Below are positions 54,754 to 63,765 of a stretch of DNA of 64,000 bases, one piece after another. The DNA is from Shimia haliotis (GTDB lineage: Bacteria > Pseudomonadota > Alphaproteobacteria > Rhodobacterales > Rhodobacteraceae). Position numbers and translations under genes: made by a program. Each line of letters starts with the position of its first letter. The first letter of the stretch is position 1. The notes under the pieces were generated by a model. The model did not search any database. It had not been told where the DNA came from and saw only the letters and a program-made list of their open reading frames with translations. The DNA is taken from positions 1-64,000 of the forward strand of contig NZ_FOSZ01000010.1 of NCBI RefSeq assembly GCF_900114415.1, written 5' to 3'.

Positions 54754-55392
54754 ATGACGATCAAACTCTATTGTTTCGGGGAATCCGGACATTCTTACAA
54801 AGCCGCTCTGGCGCTTGAGCTATCAGGGCTGGACTGGGAACCCGTCAAGGTTGACTTCTTTGCGGGTGAGACCCGCTCTGAGGAGTATCGCCAAAACGTC
54901 AATGAGATGGGCGAAGCCCCCGTTCTTGTTGATGGCGACAAGACCCTCTCCCAAGCCTCTGTCATTCAGGACTATATCTCTGAGAAAACCGGCAAGTTCG
55001 CAGGCCAAAACGACACAGAGCGCCGCGAGATTCTACGTTGGCAATTCTGGGACAATCACAAGTTCTCCTCAGTGGCCGGTATGACCCGTTTCCTGATGAA
55101 TTTCCTGCCCGAGGACAAACAACCCAAAGAAGTCATTGCGTTCAACCTTGGCCGCCTCAAAGGTGCCTATGACATTCTCAACAAGCATCTTGAGGGCCGC
55201 AACTTCATTGTGGGGGACGCGCTCACCAACGCCGACCTGACCTGCTGTTCCTATCTCTATTATCCCGAGCCCTTTGGTTTTGACCGTGCGGATTGGCCCA
55301 ACATCGACCGCTGGCTCACCAATATTTCTGAAACACCGGGGTGGAAACATCCCTATGACCTGATGCCCGGCTCCCCCGCGGACCGCGCCTGA
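54754..55392 (+). CDS. Glutathione S-transferase family protein
   Basis: This 212-aa protein has an N-terminal thioredoxin-like domain with TIKLYCFGESGHSYKA, cis-Pro in APVLVDGD and the S-binding TLSQASVI, and a C-terminal helical domain with FIVGDALTNADLT (N-capping box). The start is ATG 54754 after GGGAGGACGGC; the frame runs 16 codons upstream through the hairpin. It sits inside the beta-oxidation operon, where a detoxifying or isomerising role towards reactive enoyl or sulfur intermediates is plausible but unproven. Confidence 0.92.
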   Translation: MTIKLYCFGESGHSYKAALALELSGLDWEPVKVDFFAGETRSEEYRQNVNEMGEAPVLVDGDKTLSQASVIQDYISEKTGKFAGQNDTERREILRWQFWDNHKFSSVAGMTRFLMNFLPEDKQPKEVIAFNLGRLKGAYDILNKHLEGRNFIVGDALTNADLTCCSYLYYPEPFGFDRADWPNIDRWLTNISETPGWKHPYDLMPGSPADRA

Positions 55393-55414
55393 AGACCCTG
55401 ACAAGGAGATCAAA

Positions 55415-56626
55415 ATGACCGAAGCCTATATTTATGACGCCGTGCGCACCCCGCGCGGCAAAGGCCGCAAGGACGGCAGCCTGCACGAAGTGTCCTCGCT
55501 GAACCTGTCCACCACCGTTCTGAACGCTTTGAAAGAACGCAACAACCTCGAAGGCCATGCCGTTGAGGACGTAATCTGGGGCAACGTGACTCAGGTTAAA
55601 GAAAACGGCGGCTGCCTCGCACGCACCGCGGTTCTTGCCTCTGATCTGGACGAAATGATCCCCGGCCTTGCCATCAACCGTTTCTGCGCCTCCGGCATGG
55701 AAGCAGTGAACCTCGCGGCAAACCAGGTCAAAGGCGGCGCGGGCAAAGCCTATATCGCTGGCGGCGTCGAAGCCATGAGCCGCGTCCCTATGGGCTCGGA
55801 CGGTGCGGCATTCGCGGTTGATCCGTCCGTCGCGATGGACATGTATTTTGTGCCACAGGGCATCTCTGCGGACATCATTGCAACCGAATACGGCTTCTCC
55901 CGTGATCAGGCTGACCAACTGGCTGTTGAATCCCAGCGCCGCGCAGTGGCCGCGTGGGAAGACAAACGGTTCGACGGCTCCATCGTCGCTGTGAAAGATG
56001 TCAACGGTCTGACCATTCTGGACAACGACGAATACATCCGCCCCGGCACCGACATGCAGTCGCTTGGCGGCCTGAAGCCCGCCTTCAAAGAGCAAGGCGA
56101 AGTCATGCCTGGCTTCGACAAGCTGGCGCTGATGAAGTACCCGCACCTCGAAAAAATCAATCACATCCACCACGCCGGGAACTCCTCGGGCATCGTGGAC
56201 GGCTCTGCCGGTGTTCTGATCGGCAACAAAGAGTTCGGCGAAGAATACGGCCTGACCCCGCGCGCGAAGATCAAACAGACCGCCAAAATCGGTCTGGACC
56301 CGACCATCATGCTCACTGGCCCGGTGCCGGCGACCCAGAAAATCCTGCGCGACGCAGGCATGGACATCAGCGACATCGACCTGTTCGAAGTCAACGAAGC
56401 CTTTGCCTCTGTTGTGCTGCGCTTCCAGCAGGCGTTTGATGTGGATCCGTCTATCGTCAACGTGAACGGCGGCTCCATTGCGATGGGCCACCCGCTCGGC
56501 GCAACCGGCGCGATCATCATCGGCACCCTGCTTGATGAACTGGAACGCTCCGACAAAGAGACCGGTCTGGCCACGCTGTGCATTGCCTCCGGCATGGGCG
56601 CAGCCACCATCATCGAACGCGTGTAA
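55415..56626 (+). CDS. fadA: Acetyl-CoA acyltransferase (thiolase)
   Basis: This 403-aa thiolase has nucleophile Cys91 in NRFCASGMEAVN, the NEAFA loop, the His in GGSIAMGHPLGATG and the second Cys in LCIASGMGAA. It cleaves 3-ketoacyl-CoA; the FadA/FadI role follows from the FadB-like gene 24 bases after it. AAGGAGATCAAA precedes the ATG. Confidence 0.94.
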   Translation: MTEAYIYDAVRTPRGKGRKDGSLHEVSSLNLSTTVLNALKERNNLEGHAVEDVIWGNVTQVKENGGCLARTAVLASDLDEMIPGLAINRFCASGMEAVNLAANQVKGGAGKAYIAGGVEAMSRVPMGSDGAAFAVDPSVAMDMYFVPQGISADIIATEYGFSRDQADQLAVESQRRAVAAWEDKRFDGSIVAVKDVNGLTILDNDEYIRPGTDMQSLGGLKPAFKEQGEVMPGFDKLALMKYPHLEKINHIHHAGNSSGIVDGSAGVLIGNKEFGEEYGLTPRAKIKQTAKIGLDPTIMLTGPVPATQKILRDAGMDISDIDLFEVNEAFASVVLRFQQAFDVDPSIVNVNGGSIAMGHPLGATGAIIIGTLLDELERSDKETGLATLCIASGMGAATIIERV

Positions 56627-56650
56627 TCCGCCACCAACAGGATAAGAAAC

Positions 56651-58852
56651 ATGACAGATTTCACAATGAACGTCGGCGACAACGGTGTCGCCATCATCAC
56701 CTGGGACGTGGCCGAAAAGTCCATGAACGTCCTGCGTCAGGAAGCTTTCGGTGAGCTTGATGCGCTGATCGACGAAGTTCTGAGCAACGACGCCATTAAA
56801 GGCGCCGTTATCACCTCGGGCAAAGCCGGCTCCTTCGCTGGCGGCATGGACCTCAACGTTCTGGGCACCATCCGCGCCCAAGCCGGTGACGAACCTGCCA
56901 AGGCTCTGTTTGACTTCACCATGGCGGGCCACGGCCTGCTGCGCAAAATCGAACGCGCGGGTATGGACCCCAAAACCAACAAAGGCGGCAAGCCAATTGC
57001 CACCGCCCTGCCCGGCACCGCGCTTGGCATCGGTCTGGAGCTGCCGTTGGCCACCCACCGCATCTTCTGTGCCGACAACCCCAAGGCCAAAATCGGCCTG
57101 CCGGAAATCATGGTTGGCATCTTCCCCGGAAGCGGCGGCACAACCCGTTTCGTGCGCAAGATGGGCTTCATGGCCGCTTCGCAGTATCTGCTGCAGGGCA
57201 AAATGGTTGACCCCAAGAAAGCCAAAGCCGCTGGCATTATCGACGAAGTTGTCGACGATCCAGTTGCGGCAGCCACCGAATGGGTTCTGAACGCCACAGA
57301 CGCAGACATCGTGAAACCCTGGGATGCCAAAGGCTACAAAATGCCCGGTGGCGATCCCTATCACCCCCAAGGCTTCATGACCTATGTGGGCGCATCCTGC
57401 ATGGTCAACGCCAACACATGGGGCGTCTATCCGGCAGCCAAGGCGCTTCTGTCTGCCTGCTATGAGGGCGCACAGGTGCCGTTTGACACCGCGCTCAAGA
57501 TCGAAGCCCGCTGGTTCACCAACGTTCTGATGAACCCGTCGTCTTCTGCCATGATCCAGTCCCTGTTCATCAACAAGGAAGCTCTGGAAAAAGGCGCCAA
57601 CCGCCCCGCCGTGCCGGACCAGTCCGTCAAAAAGGTCGGCGTTCTTGGCGCTGGCATGATGGGTGCCGGAATCGCGCTTGTGTCCGCTCAGGCTGGCATG
57701 GACGTTGTGCTGATCGACACCAATCAGGAAGCAGCCGACCGCGGCAAAGCCTACACCGAGGCGCACCTCGACAAAGGCATGAAGCGCGGCAAGGTGACTG
57801 CCGAAAAGAAAGAAGCCATGCTGGGCCGCATCAACGCGACCACCGATCTGCAGGCCCTTTCCGACGTCGATCTGATCATCGAAGCCGTGTTTGAAGACAC
57901 CGCAGTGAAAGCCGAAATGACCCAAAAGGTCGAGGCGATCATCCCTGCGGACGCGATCTTTGCCTCCAACACCTCGACCCTGCCGATCACCGGTCTGGCC
58001 GAAGCATCGGTCCGCAAGGATCAGTTCATCGGCATCCACTTCTTCTCCCCTGTTGAGAAGATGGCGCTGGTTGAGATCATCAAAGGCAACGAAACCGGCG
58101 ACCGCGCAGTTGCCAAGGCGCTCGATTATGTGCGTCAGATCAAGAAGACCCCGATTGTCGTGAACGACGAGCGTTTCTTCTACGCCAACCGATGCATCAT
58201 TCCTTACATCAACGAAGGTGTGATGATGGCTGGCGAAGGCGTTGGCCTACCGCTTCTGGACCACGCTGCGCAGCTTCTGGGCTTCCCTGTAGGACCGATC
58301 CAGCTGGTGGACGAAACCTCCATGGATCTCGGCGCGAAGATCGCCAAGGCCACCATGGCAGCGATGGGCGATGCCTATCCGAAATCCGTCGCGGATGACG
58401 TGACTTTCTGGATGGTCGACGAGGGCCGTCTTGGCCGCAAAGCCAAGGCCGGTTTCTTTGACTACGACGAAAAAGGCAAACGTCTGGGTTACTGGGAAGG
58501 CTTCAACGAGAAGTTCGCGCTTCTGGACGACCAGCCTGAACTGACCGAAGTACAGCACCGCCTGATCTTCTCTCAGGTTCTCGAAGCTGTGCGCGCGCTG
58601 GAAGCCGGTGTTCTGGAAGACATCCGCGAAGGCGACGTTGGCGCGATCCTCGGCTGGGGCTTCATGCCTTGGTCCGGTGGCCCGTTCAGCTGGCTCGACA
58701 TCGTTGGCGCCCCTTGGGCCGCCGAGCGTTGCGACGAGTTGGCCGCCAAGTTTGGCGAGCGCTTCTCCTGCCCGCCGCTGCTGCGCGACATGGCGGAGAA
58801 GGGTCAGACCTTCTACGGCCGCTTCGGCCCTGGGGCAGAAAAAGCCGCGTAA
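56651..58852 (+). CDS. fadB: Multifunctional enoyl-CoA hydratase / 3-hydroxyacyl-CoA dehydrogenase
   Basis: This 733-aa alpha-subunit-type protein has a crotonase domain (about 1-190, GKAGSFAGGMDLN and the catalytic region GLPEIMVGIFPGSGGT), an NAD domain starting GVLGAGMMGAGIA at about residue 330, and the 3HCDH C-terminal domains with GIHFFSPVEKM and FFYANRCIIPYINEG. It carries out the two middle steps of the beta-oxidation cycle; the thiolase is upstream. The operon ends at a strong stem-loop. Confidence 0.95.
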   Translation: MTDFTMNVGDNGVAIITWDVAEKSMNVLRQEAFGELDALIDEVLSNDAIKGAVITSGKAGSFAGGMDLNVLGTIRAQAGDEPAKALFDFTMAGHGLLRKIERAGMDPKTNKGGKPIATALPGTALGIGLELPLATHRIFCADNPKAKIGLPEIMVGIFPGSGGTTRFVRKMGFMAASQYLLQGKMVDPKKAKAAGIIDEVVDDPVAAATEWVLNATDADIVKPWDAKGYKMPGGDPYHPQGFMTYVGASCMVNANTWGVYPAAKALLSACYEGAQVPFDTALKIEARWFTNVLMNPSSSAMIQSLFINKEALEKGANRPAVPDQSVKKVGVLGAGMMGAGIALVSAQAGMDVVLIDTNQEAADRGKAYTEAHLDKGMKRGKVTAEKKEAMLGRINATTDLQALSDVDLIIEAVFEDTAVKAEMTQKVEAIIPADAIFASNTSTLPITGLAEASVRKDQFIGIHFFSPVEKMALVEIIKGNETGDRAVAKALDYVRQIKKTPIVVNDERFFYANRCIIPYINEGVMMAGEGVGLPLLDHAAQLLGFPVGPIQLVDETSMDLGAKIAKATMAAMGDAYPKSVADDVTFWMVDEGRLGRKAKAGFFDYDEKGKRLGYWEGFNEKFALLDDQPELTEVQHRLIFSQVLEAVRALEAGVLEDIREGDVGAILGWGFMPWSGGPFSWLDIVGAPWAAERCDELAAKFGERFSCPPLLRDMAEKGQTFYGRFGPGAEKAA

Positions 58853-58873
58853 TTGCCAAGCGACACACCAAAC

Positions 58874-58908
58874 AAAGCGCCCGGAGGAACCATCCTCCGG
58901 GCGCTTTC
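58874..58908. terminator. Terminator of the beta-oxidation operon
   Basis: AAAGCGCCCGGAGG (58874-58887) and CCTCCGGGCGCTTT (58894-58907) form a 14-bp stem with an AACCAT loop between the convergent fadB and MarR genes. Confidence 0.93.
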
Positions 58909-58975
58909 ATTTCCATAAGTAAGTACGGAATTTCAGCCGTGCCTTCCGTCTGAGGTAACGTTCAAGGTTTGCGCA

Positions 58976-59422
58976 CTATGCAAGCGCATCACCGGTCCCG
59001 CCGATCATGCGGCGAAGCAGTCGGGAAAACTGCTCTACTTCGTCGTCCTCCCATAGATCACCGAACAAGTAGCCAGCACGTTTTGAGAACGTCGCAAGGC
59101 TCTGTGTCAGCTTCTCTCTGCCGGTATCAGTGGCCACAACGAATACAAGTCTCGCGTCTCGGTCATCGACCTCGCGGCCGACCAATCCGATCTTCTCCAT
59201 CGGGGCGGCCATACGCGTAATAGTGGATGCACTTACGTGCATGCGCTTGGCCAGATCGACCCGCGACAGGCGGTTCAACGTTGCGCGTTCAAGATGCAGC
59301 AACAAGAGAAATTCATTCACAGAAATCCCGTGAACAGCTGAAAATTCGCCTGACAGTCCGTGCCGGAAGTCTTCGGCAACTTGGATCAAACGAAGCGCGT
59401 TGGTTGTTGGTAAATCAGTCAT
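58976..59422 (-). CDS. MarR-family transcriptional regulator
   Basis: This 148-aa winged-helix regulator has the recognition region LSRVDLAKRMHVSASTITRMAAPM and the wing DDRDARLVFVVATDTG with the conserved DxR pattern. It is divergent from the ABA4-like gene (87 bases between starts), which it may control. The ligand is unknown. Confidence 0.92.
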   Translation of the reverse strand: MTDLPTTNALRLIQVAEDFRHGLSGEFSAVHGISVNEFLLLLHLERATLNRLSRVDLAKRMHVSASTITRMAAPMEKIGLVGREVDDRDARLVFVVATDTGREKLTQSLATFSKRAGYLFGDLWEDDEVEQFSRLLRRMIGGTGDALA

Positions 59423-59508
59423 AAGTGCATTTTATTGCGAATCGCCTGCATATGCAAGCATATTGCAGCAAACAGCCCTTTCTCTTCAAAACCAATCAGG
59501 TGCCTAAA

Positions 59509-59939
59509 ATGTCTTTCGAAATCTTATTCTCGCTTGCCGGCGTTGTTGCCATGTCCGGATGGCTTCTTCTTCTGTTGTCCCCTCTCATGCCCGAATGGTC
59601 TGACCGGCTTGCGGGCGTCGTGTTGCCGCTCATGCTGTCGTTTGGCTATCTAATTCTTTTAATTCTTCCGGCGTCAGCCAAAGGCGGCGGGTTTGGTACG
59701 CTGGCTGACGTCATGGACCTGTTTTCTTATGAACAAGCGGCACTGGCGGGTTGGGTCCATTTCCTTGCCTTCGACCTGTTTATCGGAGCGTGGCTTGTCG
59801 GACAGCAAAGGCGGAAGGAGTACCTTTCATACTGGTCGCACCTTGCCTTCCCGTAATCTTCCTTTTTGGGCCTGCGGGACTAATGGCTTTTCAAGCCGTG
59901 CGTGAAACTCTCCGCCGAATAGGTCGGCCACAAATCTAG
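59509..59939 (+). pseudogene. ABA4-like membrane protein gene with a frameshift
   Basis: From ATG 59509 (AGGTG upstream) the frame reads MSFEILFSLAGVVAMSGW, later GGGFGTLADVMDLFSYEQAA and GWVHFLAFDLFIGAWLVGQQRRKE, which matches ABA4-like (DUF4281) membrane proteins. It then changes to YLSYWSHLAFP and stops at 59856. The expected continuation, GVPFILVAPCLPVIFLFG to RIGRPQI, is intact in another frame up to 59939. One missing base near 59815-59820 (a G in GGAAGGAG) restores a full four-helix protein of about 143 aa. It is either a recent pseudogene or a sequencing error. Confidence 0.75.
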
Positions 59940-59953
59940 ACCTGCGCCATAAA

Positions 59954-59984
59954 AAACGCCCGCCGATCCCCCCGGCGGGCGTTT
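59954..59984 (-). terminator. Terminator of the Hint-domain gene
   Basis: AAACGCCCGCCG (59954-59965) and CGGCGGGCGTTT (59973-59984) form a 12-bp stem. On the minus strand it is followed by a T run, so it primarily ends the gene at 60008-60649, and it also lies behind the ABA4-like gene. Confidence 0.9.
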
Positions 59985-60007
59985 CCTTCTGACCAATAGG
60001 AATGTGT

Positions 60008-60649
60008 TCAAGCGATCGCTTCGCCCTCGAACTCGGTCAGAAGAACCTCAACCAGCGCCCGCGCCGCGTTCACTGGCAACATGTTGTAGTTGGTCGGCGC
60101 GCCGAACCGCGGCATCAACCCCGCGCGAGTGCCCCAATGGGCCTGACAGAAAGTCAGCATGCCACCTGCAGCAAAGACCATGTGATCCTCGGCAAACACC
60201 GGCAACACAATCTCCGCAGCCCCTTGCGGAGACACCCGCTCAACCCCCGGTATGCACGCAAGCGCCGCCGCCGGTATCACCGCATACGGATCACCAAGGC
60301 GATCCGCGACCTCTTCCACTTCCAGCAAAATACCCTGATGTGGCAGCATCAGAACCTCTTCGCGGTTTTCCAACGCTCCGGCAGGCACCAGAACCGGTCG
60401 CAGGGTCTCGGGCCACCGCGTTCCTGCACGTACACGATCTTCGCGCACCATGGCGCTCAGTGGCTGAAATCCAGCATCAAAGGTCAGAACCTCGTCGCCT
60501 GCATCCAGTTCCCCAACCGCGACCCAACCGTCCGGCGTCGCCACCGGCGTGTCCGCCAGCAGCCCGAAACCGGGACCGGAATAGACCGGTGCCACTTTGC
60601 CTTTTTGCGGCGCTATGTCGGTCCACCAATTTTCGCTCGTATCTTTCAT
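60008..60649 (-). CDS. Hint-domain (Hedgehog/intein-fold) protein
   Basis: This 213-aa protein has the Hint block A/B region as LADTPVATPDGWVAVGELDAGDEVLTFD. In active Hint domains a Cys stands at the first position of this block; here it is Gly or Leu (FGLLADTPVAT), so self-splicing is not expected. The C-terminal part has AEDHMVFAAGGMLTF, resembling a block F/G remnant. Such Hint proteins are common in Rhodobacteraceae, with unknown roles. I start at ATG 60649 after GGGGAAGACG. There is no signal peptide. Confidence 0.85.
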   Translation of the reverse strand: MKDTSENWWTDIAPQKGKVAPVYSGPGFGLLADTPVATPDGWVAVGELDAGDEVLTFDAGFQPLSAMVREDRVRAGTRWPETLRPVLVPAGALENREEVLMLPHQGILLEVEEVADRLGDPYAVIPAAALACIPGVERVSPQGAAEIVLPVFAEDHMVFAAGGMLTFCQAHWGTRAGLMPRFGAPTNYNMLPVNAARALVEVLLTEFEGEAIA

Positions 60650-60984
60650 CGTCTTCCCCAGGCGCATGTTTTCATGCCTTGGAAAAACAATTCGCTAAGA
60701 CTTGAGGAGTGATTTGGCCGCAAATTGGGAAAAAATGAGGCACTGTGCGCACCCGCGAAACAGTGCCTATGGTTAATGCATATTAACCCTGTTTCGGGGT
60801 CAACATACCCCCTTATCACCACAATCATGCCCTTCCCCAAGCGGGTCACGATCGATTTCTGACACCTTTCGCTCCCGTTTCTCTCTCTGATTCCCCCTTT
60901 CGAGCCCGCGTAGAATTACCAACTTCCCAAGCCCGCATTCTGACGGCAATATCGCGCGACCATGATCTGCGGGAGGAGGCAAAA
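60650..60984. other. Divergent intergenic region with stacked dyads
   Basis: About 335 non-coding bases. AGGCACTG (60738-60745) and CAGTGCCT (60761-60768) form an 8-bp stem. GGTTAAT-GCAT-ATTAACC (60771-60788) is a perfect inverted repeat three bases later. GGGAGGAGG precedes the ligase ATG. No small gene was found. Confidence 0.6.
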
Positions 60985-62613
60985 ATGGGCTGGATGTCTG
61001 ATGAAACCGGACTGAACAAACGAGCGGCAAACTATGTTCCGCTGACCCCCTTGTCGGCTCTTAACCGCGCCGCCAAGATTTTCCCTGACAAACTGGCTGT
61101 CGCGCACGGCACGCACCGCAAATCTTATGGCGAATACCACGCGCGCTGCACACAACTTGCCTCGGCGCTTGCGTCCATGGGGGTCAAACCCGGAGAGGTG
61201 GTCGCCACCATCCTGCCCAACATCCCCGCCGCCGCCGAAGCCCACTTTGGCGTGCCCGCCTGTGGCGCTGTTCTGAACGCCATCAACACCCGCCTTGATG
61301 TGGCCACCGTCGCCTACATCTTTGATCACGGCGAAGCCAAAGTTGTTCTGGTCGACAGCGAATTCCTCTCTCTCGCCGAAGCGGCCTGCGCCGAAATGGA
61401 GGGCCCTGAGCCTCAAATCATCGAGGTCGCTGCGCCCGACCACGGCCACCCTGCCTCAGGTCGCCACCCCGAATACGAAGCCACCCTCGCCAGTGCTGAC
61501 ACCGCATTTGACTGGATCATGCCCGAGGACGAATGGGAAAGCCTCGCACTCAACTACACCTCCGGCACCACCGGCAAACCCAAGGGCGTGGTCTACCACC
61601 ATCGTGGCGCGTACCTGAACGCTATGGGACAGGTCCTTAGCTGGCGCATGGTCCTGCACCCCGTCTATCTGACCATTGTGCCGCTCTTTCACTGCAACGG
61701 TTGGTGCCACACATGGATGATGCCAATGGTCGGCGGCACGCTGGTCTGCTGCCGTGACATCACCGCCCAAAACATCTTTGACGCCATCGCTGACGAAGGC
61801 GTCACGCATTTTGGTGGCGCACCTATTGTGCTCAACATGCTGGTCAACTCACCCGAGGAAGACCGCCGTGTCTTTGATCACACCGTCGAAGTTTTCACGG
61901 CAGGTGCCCCCCCAGCCCCCGCCACATTGGCCAAGATCGAACCGATGGGTTTTCACATCACGCAGGTCTATGGCCTGACCGAAGTCTACGGGCCCGCCAC
62001 CGAATGTCTTTGGGATCATGACCGTTGGGGCGATCTCGAAGGCCACCACCGCGCCGAAATCAAGGCCCGCCAAGGCGTCGAGATGCCATTCATCGACGAC
62101 GTCGCCGTCATGGACGCTGACATGAACCAGACAACAATGGACGGTGAAACCATTGGCGAAATCATGATCAAGGGCAACGCGGTCATGAAAGGGTATTTCA
62201 AAAACCCCGAAGCCACCGAAGAAGCCTTCGCAGGCGGCTATTTCCACTCCGGCGACATCGCGGTGCAACACGGCGACAGCTACGTCCAGATCACCGACCG
62301 CGCCAAAGACATCATCATCTCGGGTGGCGAAAACATCTCCTCGGTCGAAGTCGAAGGCGTACTGATGCACCATCCTGCGGTCTCTCTGGCCGCTGTTGTG
62401 GCTAAACCGGACGAAAAATGGGGGGAGGTTCCCTGTGCCTTTGTCGAACTTCTCGACGGCGCAGAGGCCACCGAGGCCGAAGTGATTGCCTTCGCCCGCT
62501 CTCAACTGGCGGGGTTCAAAACCCCGAAAAAGGTCGTCTTTCAGGAATTGCCAAAGACCTCGACCGGCAAGATCCAGAAATTCGAGCTGCGCAATCTGGC
62601 CCGAGATATCTAA
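60985..62613 (+). CDS. AMP-forming acyl-CoA synthetase (DmdB-like)
   Basis: This 542-aa ANL-family ligase activates a carboxylic acid to its CoA thioester. The ATP loop is TSGTTGKPKGV; YGLTEVYGP, GYFHSGDIAV and the C-terminal catalytic Lys in KTSTGKIQKFE are present. It resembles medium-chain and 3-methylmercaptopropionate ligases (DmdB) of roseobacters, which fits the DmdC-like dehydrogenase at 52.4 kb, but specificity cannot be read from sequence. GGGAGGAGGCAAAA precedes the ATG. Confidence 0.92.
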   Translation: MGWMSDETGLNKRAANYVPLTPLSALNRAAKIFPDKLAVAHGTHRKSYGEYHARCTQLASALASMGVKPGEVVATILPNIPAAAEAHFGVPACGAVLNAINTRLDVATVAYIFDHGEAKVVLVDSEFLSLAEAACAEMEGPEPQIIEVAAPDHGHPASGRHPEYEATLASADTAFDWIMPEDEWESLALNYTSGTTGKPKGVVYHHRGAYLNAMGQVLSWRMVLHPVYLTIVPLFHCNGWCHTWMMPMVGGTLVCCRDITAQNIFDAIADEGVTHFGGAPIVLNMLVNSPEEDRRVFDHTVEVFTAGAPPAPATLAKIEPMGFHITQVYGLTEVYGPATECLWDHDRWGDLEGHHRAEIKARQGVEMPFIDDVAVMDADMNQTTMDGETIGEIMIKGNAVMKGYFKNPEATEEAFAGGYFHSGDIAVQHGDSYVQITDRAKDIIISGGENISSVEVEGVLMHHPAVSLAAVVAKPDEKWGEVPCAFVELLDGAEATEAEVIAFARSQLAGFKTPKKVVFQELPKTSTGKIQKFELRNLARDI

Positions 62614-62713
62614 CGGTTGCGCCGGATGCACCTTGCGTCCTGCGCACGCCCCATTGCCGGGGCAAATCCGCCTGTGCTAAGCCTGAAGAAACAAAAGGCA
62701 GAGCAGGCCTTCC

Positions 62714-63721
62714 ATGAGCACCGCACTTCACAAATACGACCGCCTTGAGGCGACCGCAATCTGGCGGGCCTCAACCAAAGACCAGCGCCGCGATGTGATC
62801 GTATCGATCGGAGACGCGACACTTGTAATCTCCGATCTTCAGGATCGCGCCATCACCCATTGGTCGATCCCCGCCGTGCGCCGCGCCAATCCAGGAGAGC
62901 GCCCCGCGATTTTCCATCCCGATGGCGATGACGGCGAAACCCTGGAATTCGGCGAAGACGAAGGCGAGATGATTGACGCCATCGAGAAGTTGCGCGCCGC
63001 TGTATCCCGCCGACAGCCCAAACCCGGTCGTCTGCGCTACGGCATCTTTGGCCTCAGTCTGACCGCGGTTCTCGCTCTCGGTGTTTTCTGGCTTCCGGGT
63101 GCGCTGCGCGACCATGCCTTGCGCGTCGCGCCGCCAGCAGCCCGCAGTGACATCGGCGAGGCCATCCTGCGCCACACCACCCGTGTCACCGGCCAGGCCT
63201 GCGACGACGACCTCGGACTGATTGCCCTGCGCAAACTGGAAAGGCGTCTGGGCGTCGGTGATATCATGGTGGTCCCCTCCGGCGTGCGCGAGGCCGCTGT
63301 TCTTCCGGGTGGCACCGTTCTTCTCAATCGCAACACGGTCGAAGATTTCGAAGAGCCCGACGTGGTCGCCGGTTTTGTAATTGCCACACAAGTCGCCACA
63401 GGAGACCCCCTGCAACGCCTGCTCGAAGGCTCCGGCCCGCTCGCAAGCCTGCGCCTTCTCACCACCGGCACCCTGCCCGATAACCTGCTGCGCAGCCACA
63501 TTGAGGACGTGATCCTCGCACAACCCGACCGCCCCTCCAAAGAGGCGATGATTGACGCCTTCCGGAAACATCGGGTGCGCATCAGCCCCTACGCATACGC
63601 GGTTGACCCGTCGGGCGAAGAAACCCTCGAGCTTATCGAAGCGGACCCCTTTGCTGTCACCCCCGAGCCCGTGCTGTCAGACGGCGATTGGGTGGCCCTA
63701 CAAGGCATTTGCGGCGCCTGA
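62714..63721 (+). CDS. Unknown membrane-anchored protein with a peptidase-like remnant
   Basis: This 335-aa protein has a cytoplasmic N-terminal part (about 1-108), one membrane helix (about 110-131) and a periplasmic C-terminal domain. Around residues 185-235 the order VVPSGVREAAVLPGGTVLLN then EDFEEPDVVAGFVIATQVA recalls M48 metallopeptidases, where the second segment carries HEXXH; here VIATQVA replaces it, so zinc and catalysis are lost. It has no recognised family name. It stands 100 bases behind the ligase gene. Confidence 0.75.
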   Translation: MSTALHKYDRLEATAIWRASTKDQRRDVIVSIGDATLVISDLQDRAITHWSIPAVRRANPGERPAIFHPDGDDGETLEFGEDEGEMIDAIEKLRAAVSRRQPKPGRLRYGIFGLSLTAVLALGVFWLPGALRDHALRVAPPAARSDIGEAILRHTTRVTGQACDDDLGLIALRKLERRLGVGDIMVVPSGVREAAVLPGGTVLLNRNTVEDFEEPDVVAGFVIATQVATGDPLQRLLEGSGPLASLRLLTTGTLPDNLLRSHIEDVILAQPDRPSKEAMIDAFRKHRVRISPYAYAVDPSGEETLELIEADPFAVTPEPVLSDGDWVALQGICGA

Positions 63722-63765
63722 GCTTTCGCCAGACGCCGCAACACATTTCATAATACGCAATTGCT

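Noticed and set aside
55316-58039. 907-aa open frame on the minus strand antisense to thiolase and fadB
   Set aside because: It is a GC-skew shadow: rich in His, Gly and Gln with no domain, exactly opposite two highly conserved enzymes.
60773-60786. Second CtrA site
   Set aside because: TTAA-N6-TTAA has a 6-base spacer; CtrA needs 7. I treat it as part of a different dyad.
60646-60849. 67-aa minus-strand frame before the Hint gene
   Set aside because: It overlaps the Hint start in another frame and crosses the strong dyads; no ribosome site or protein character.
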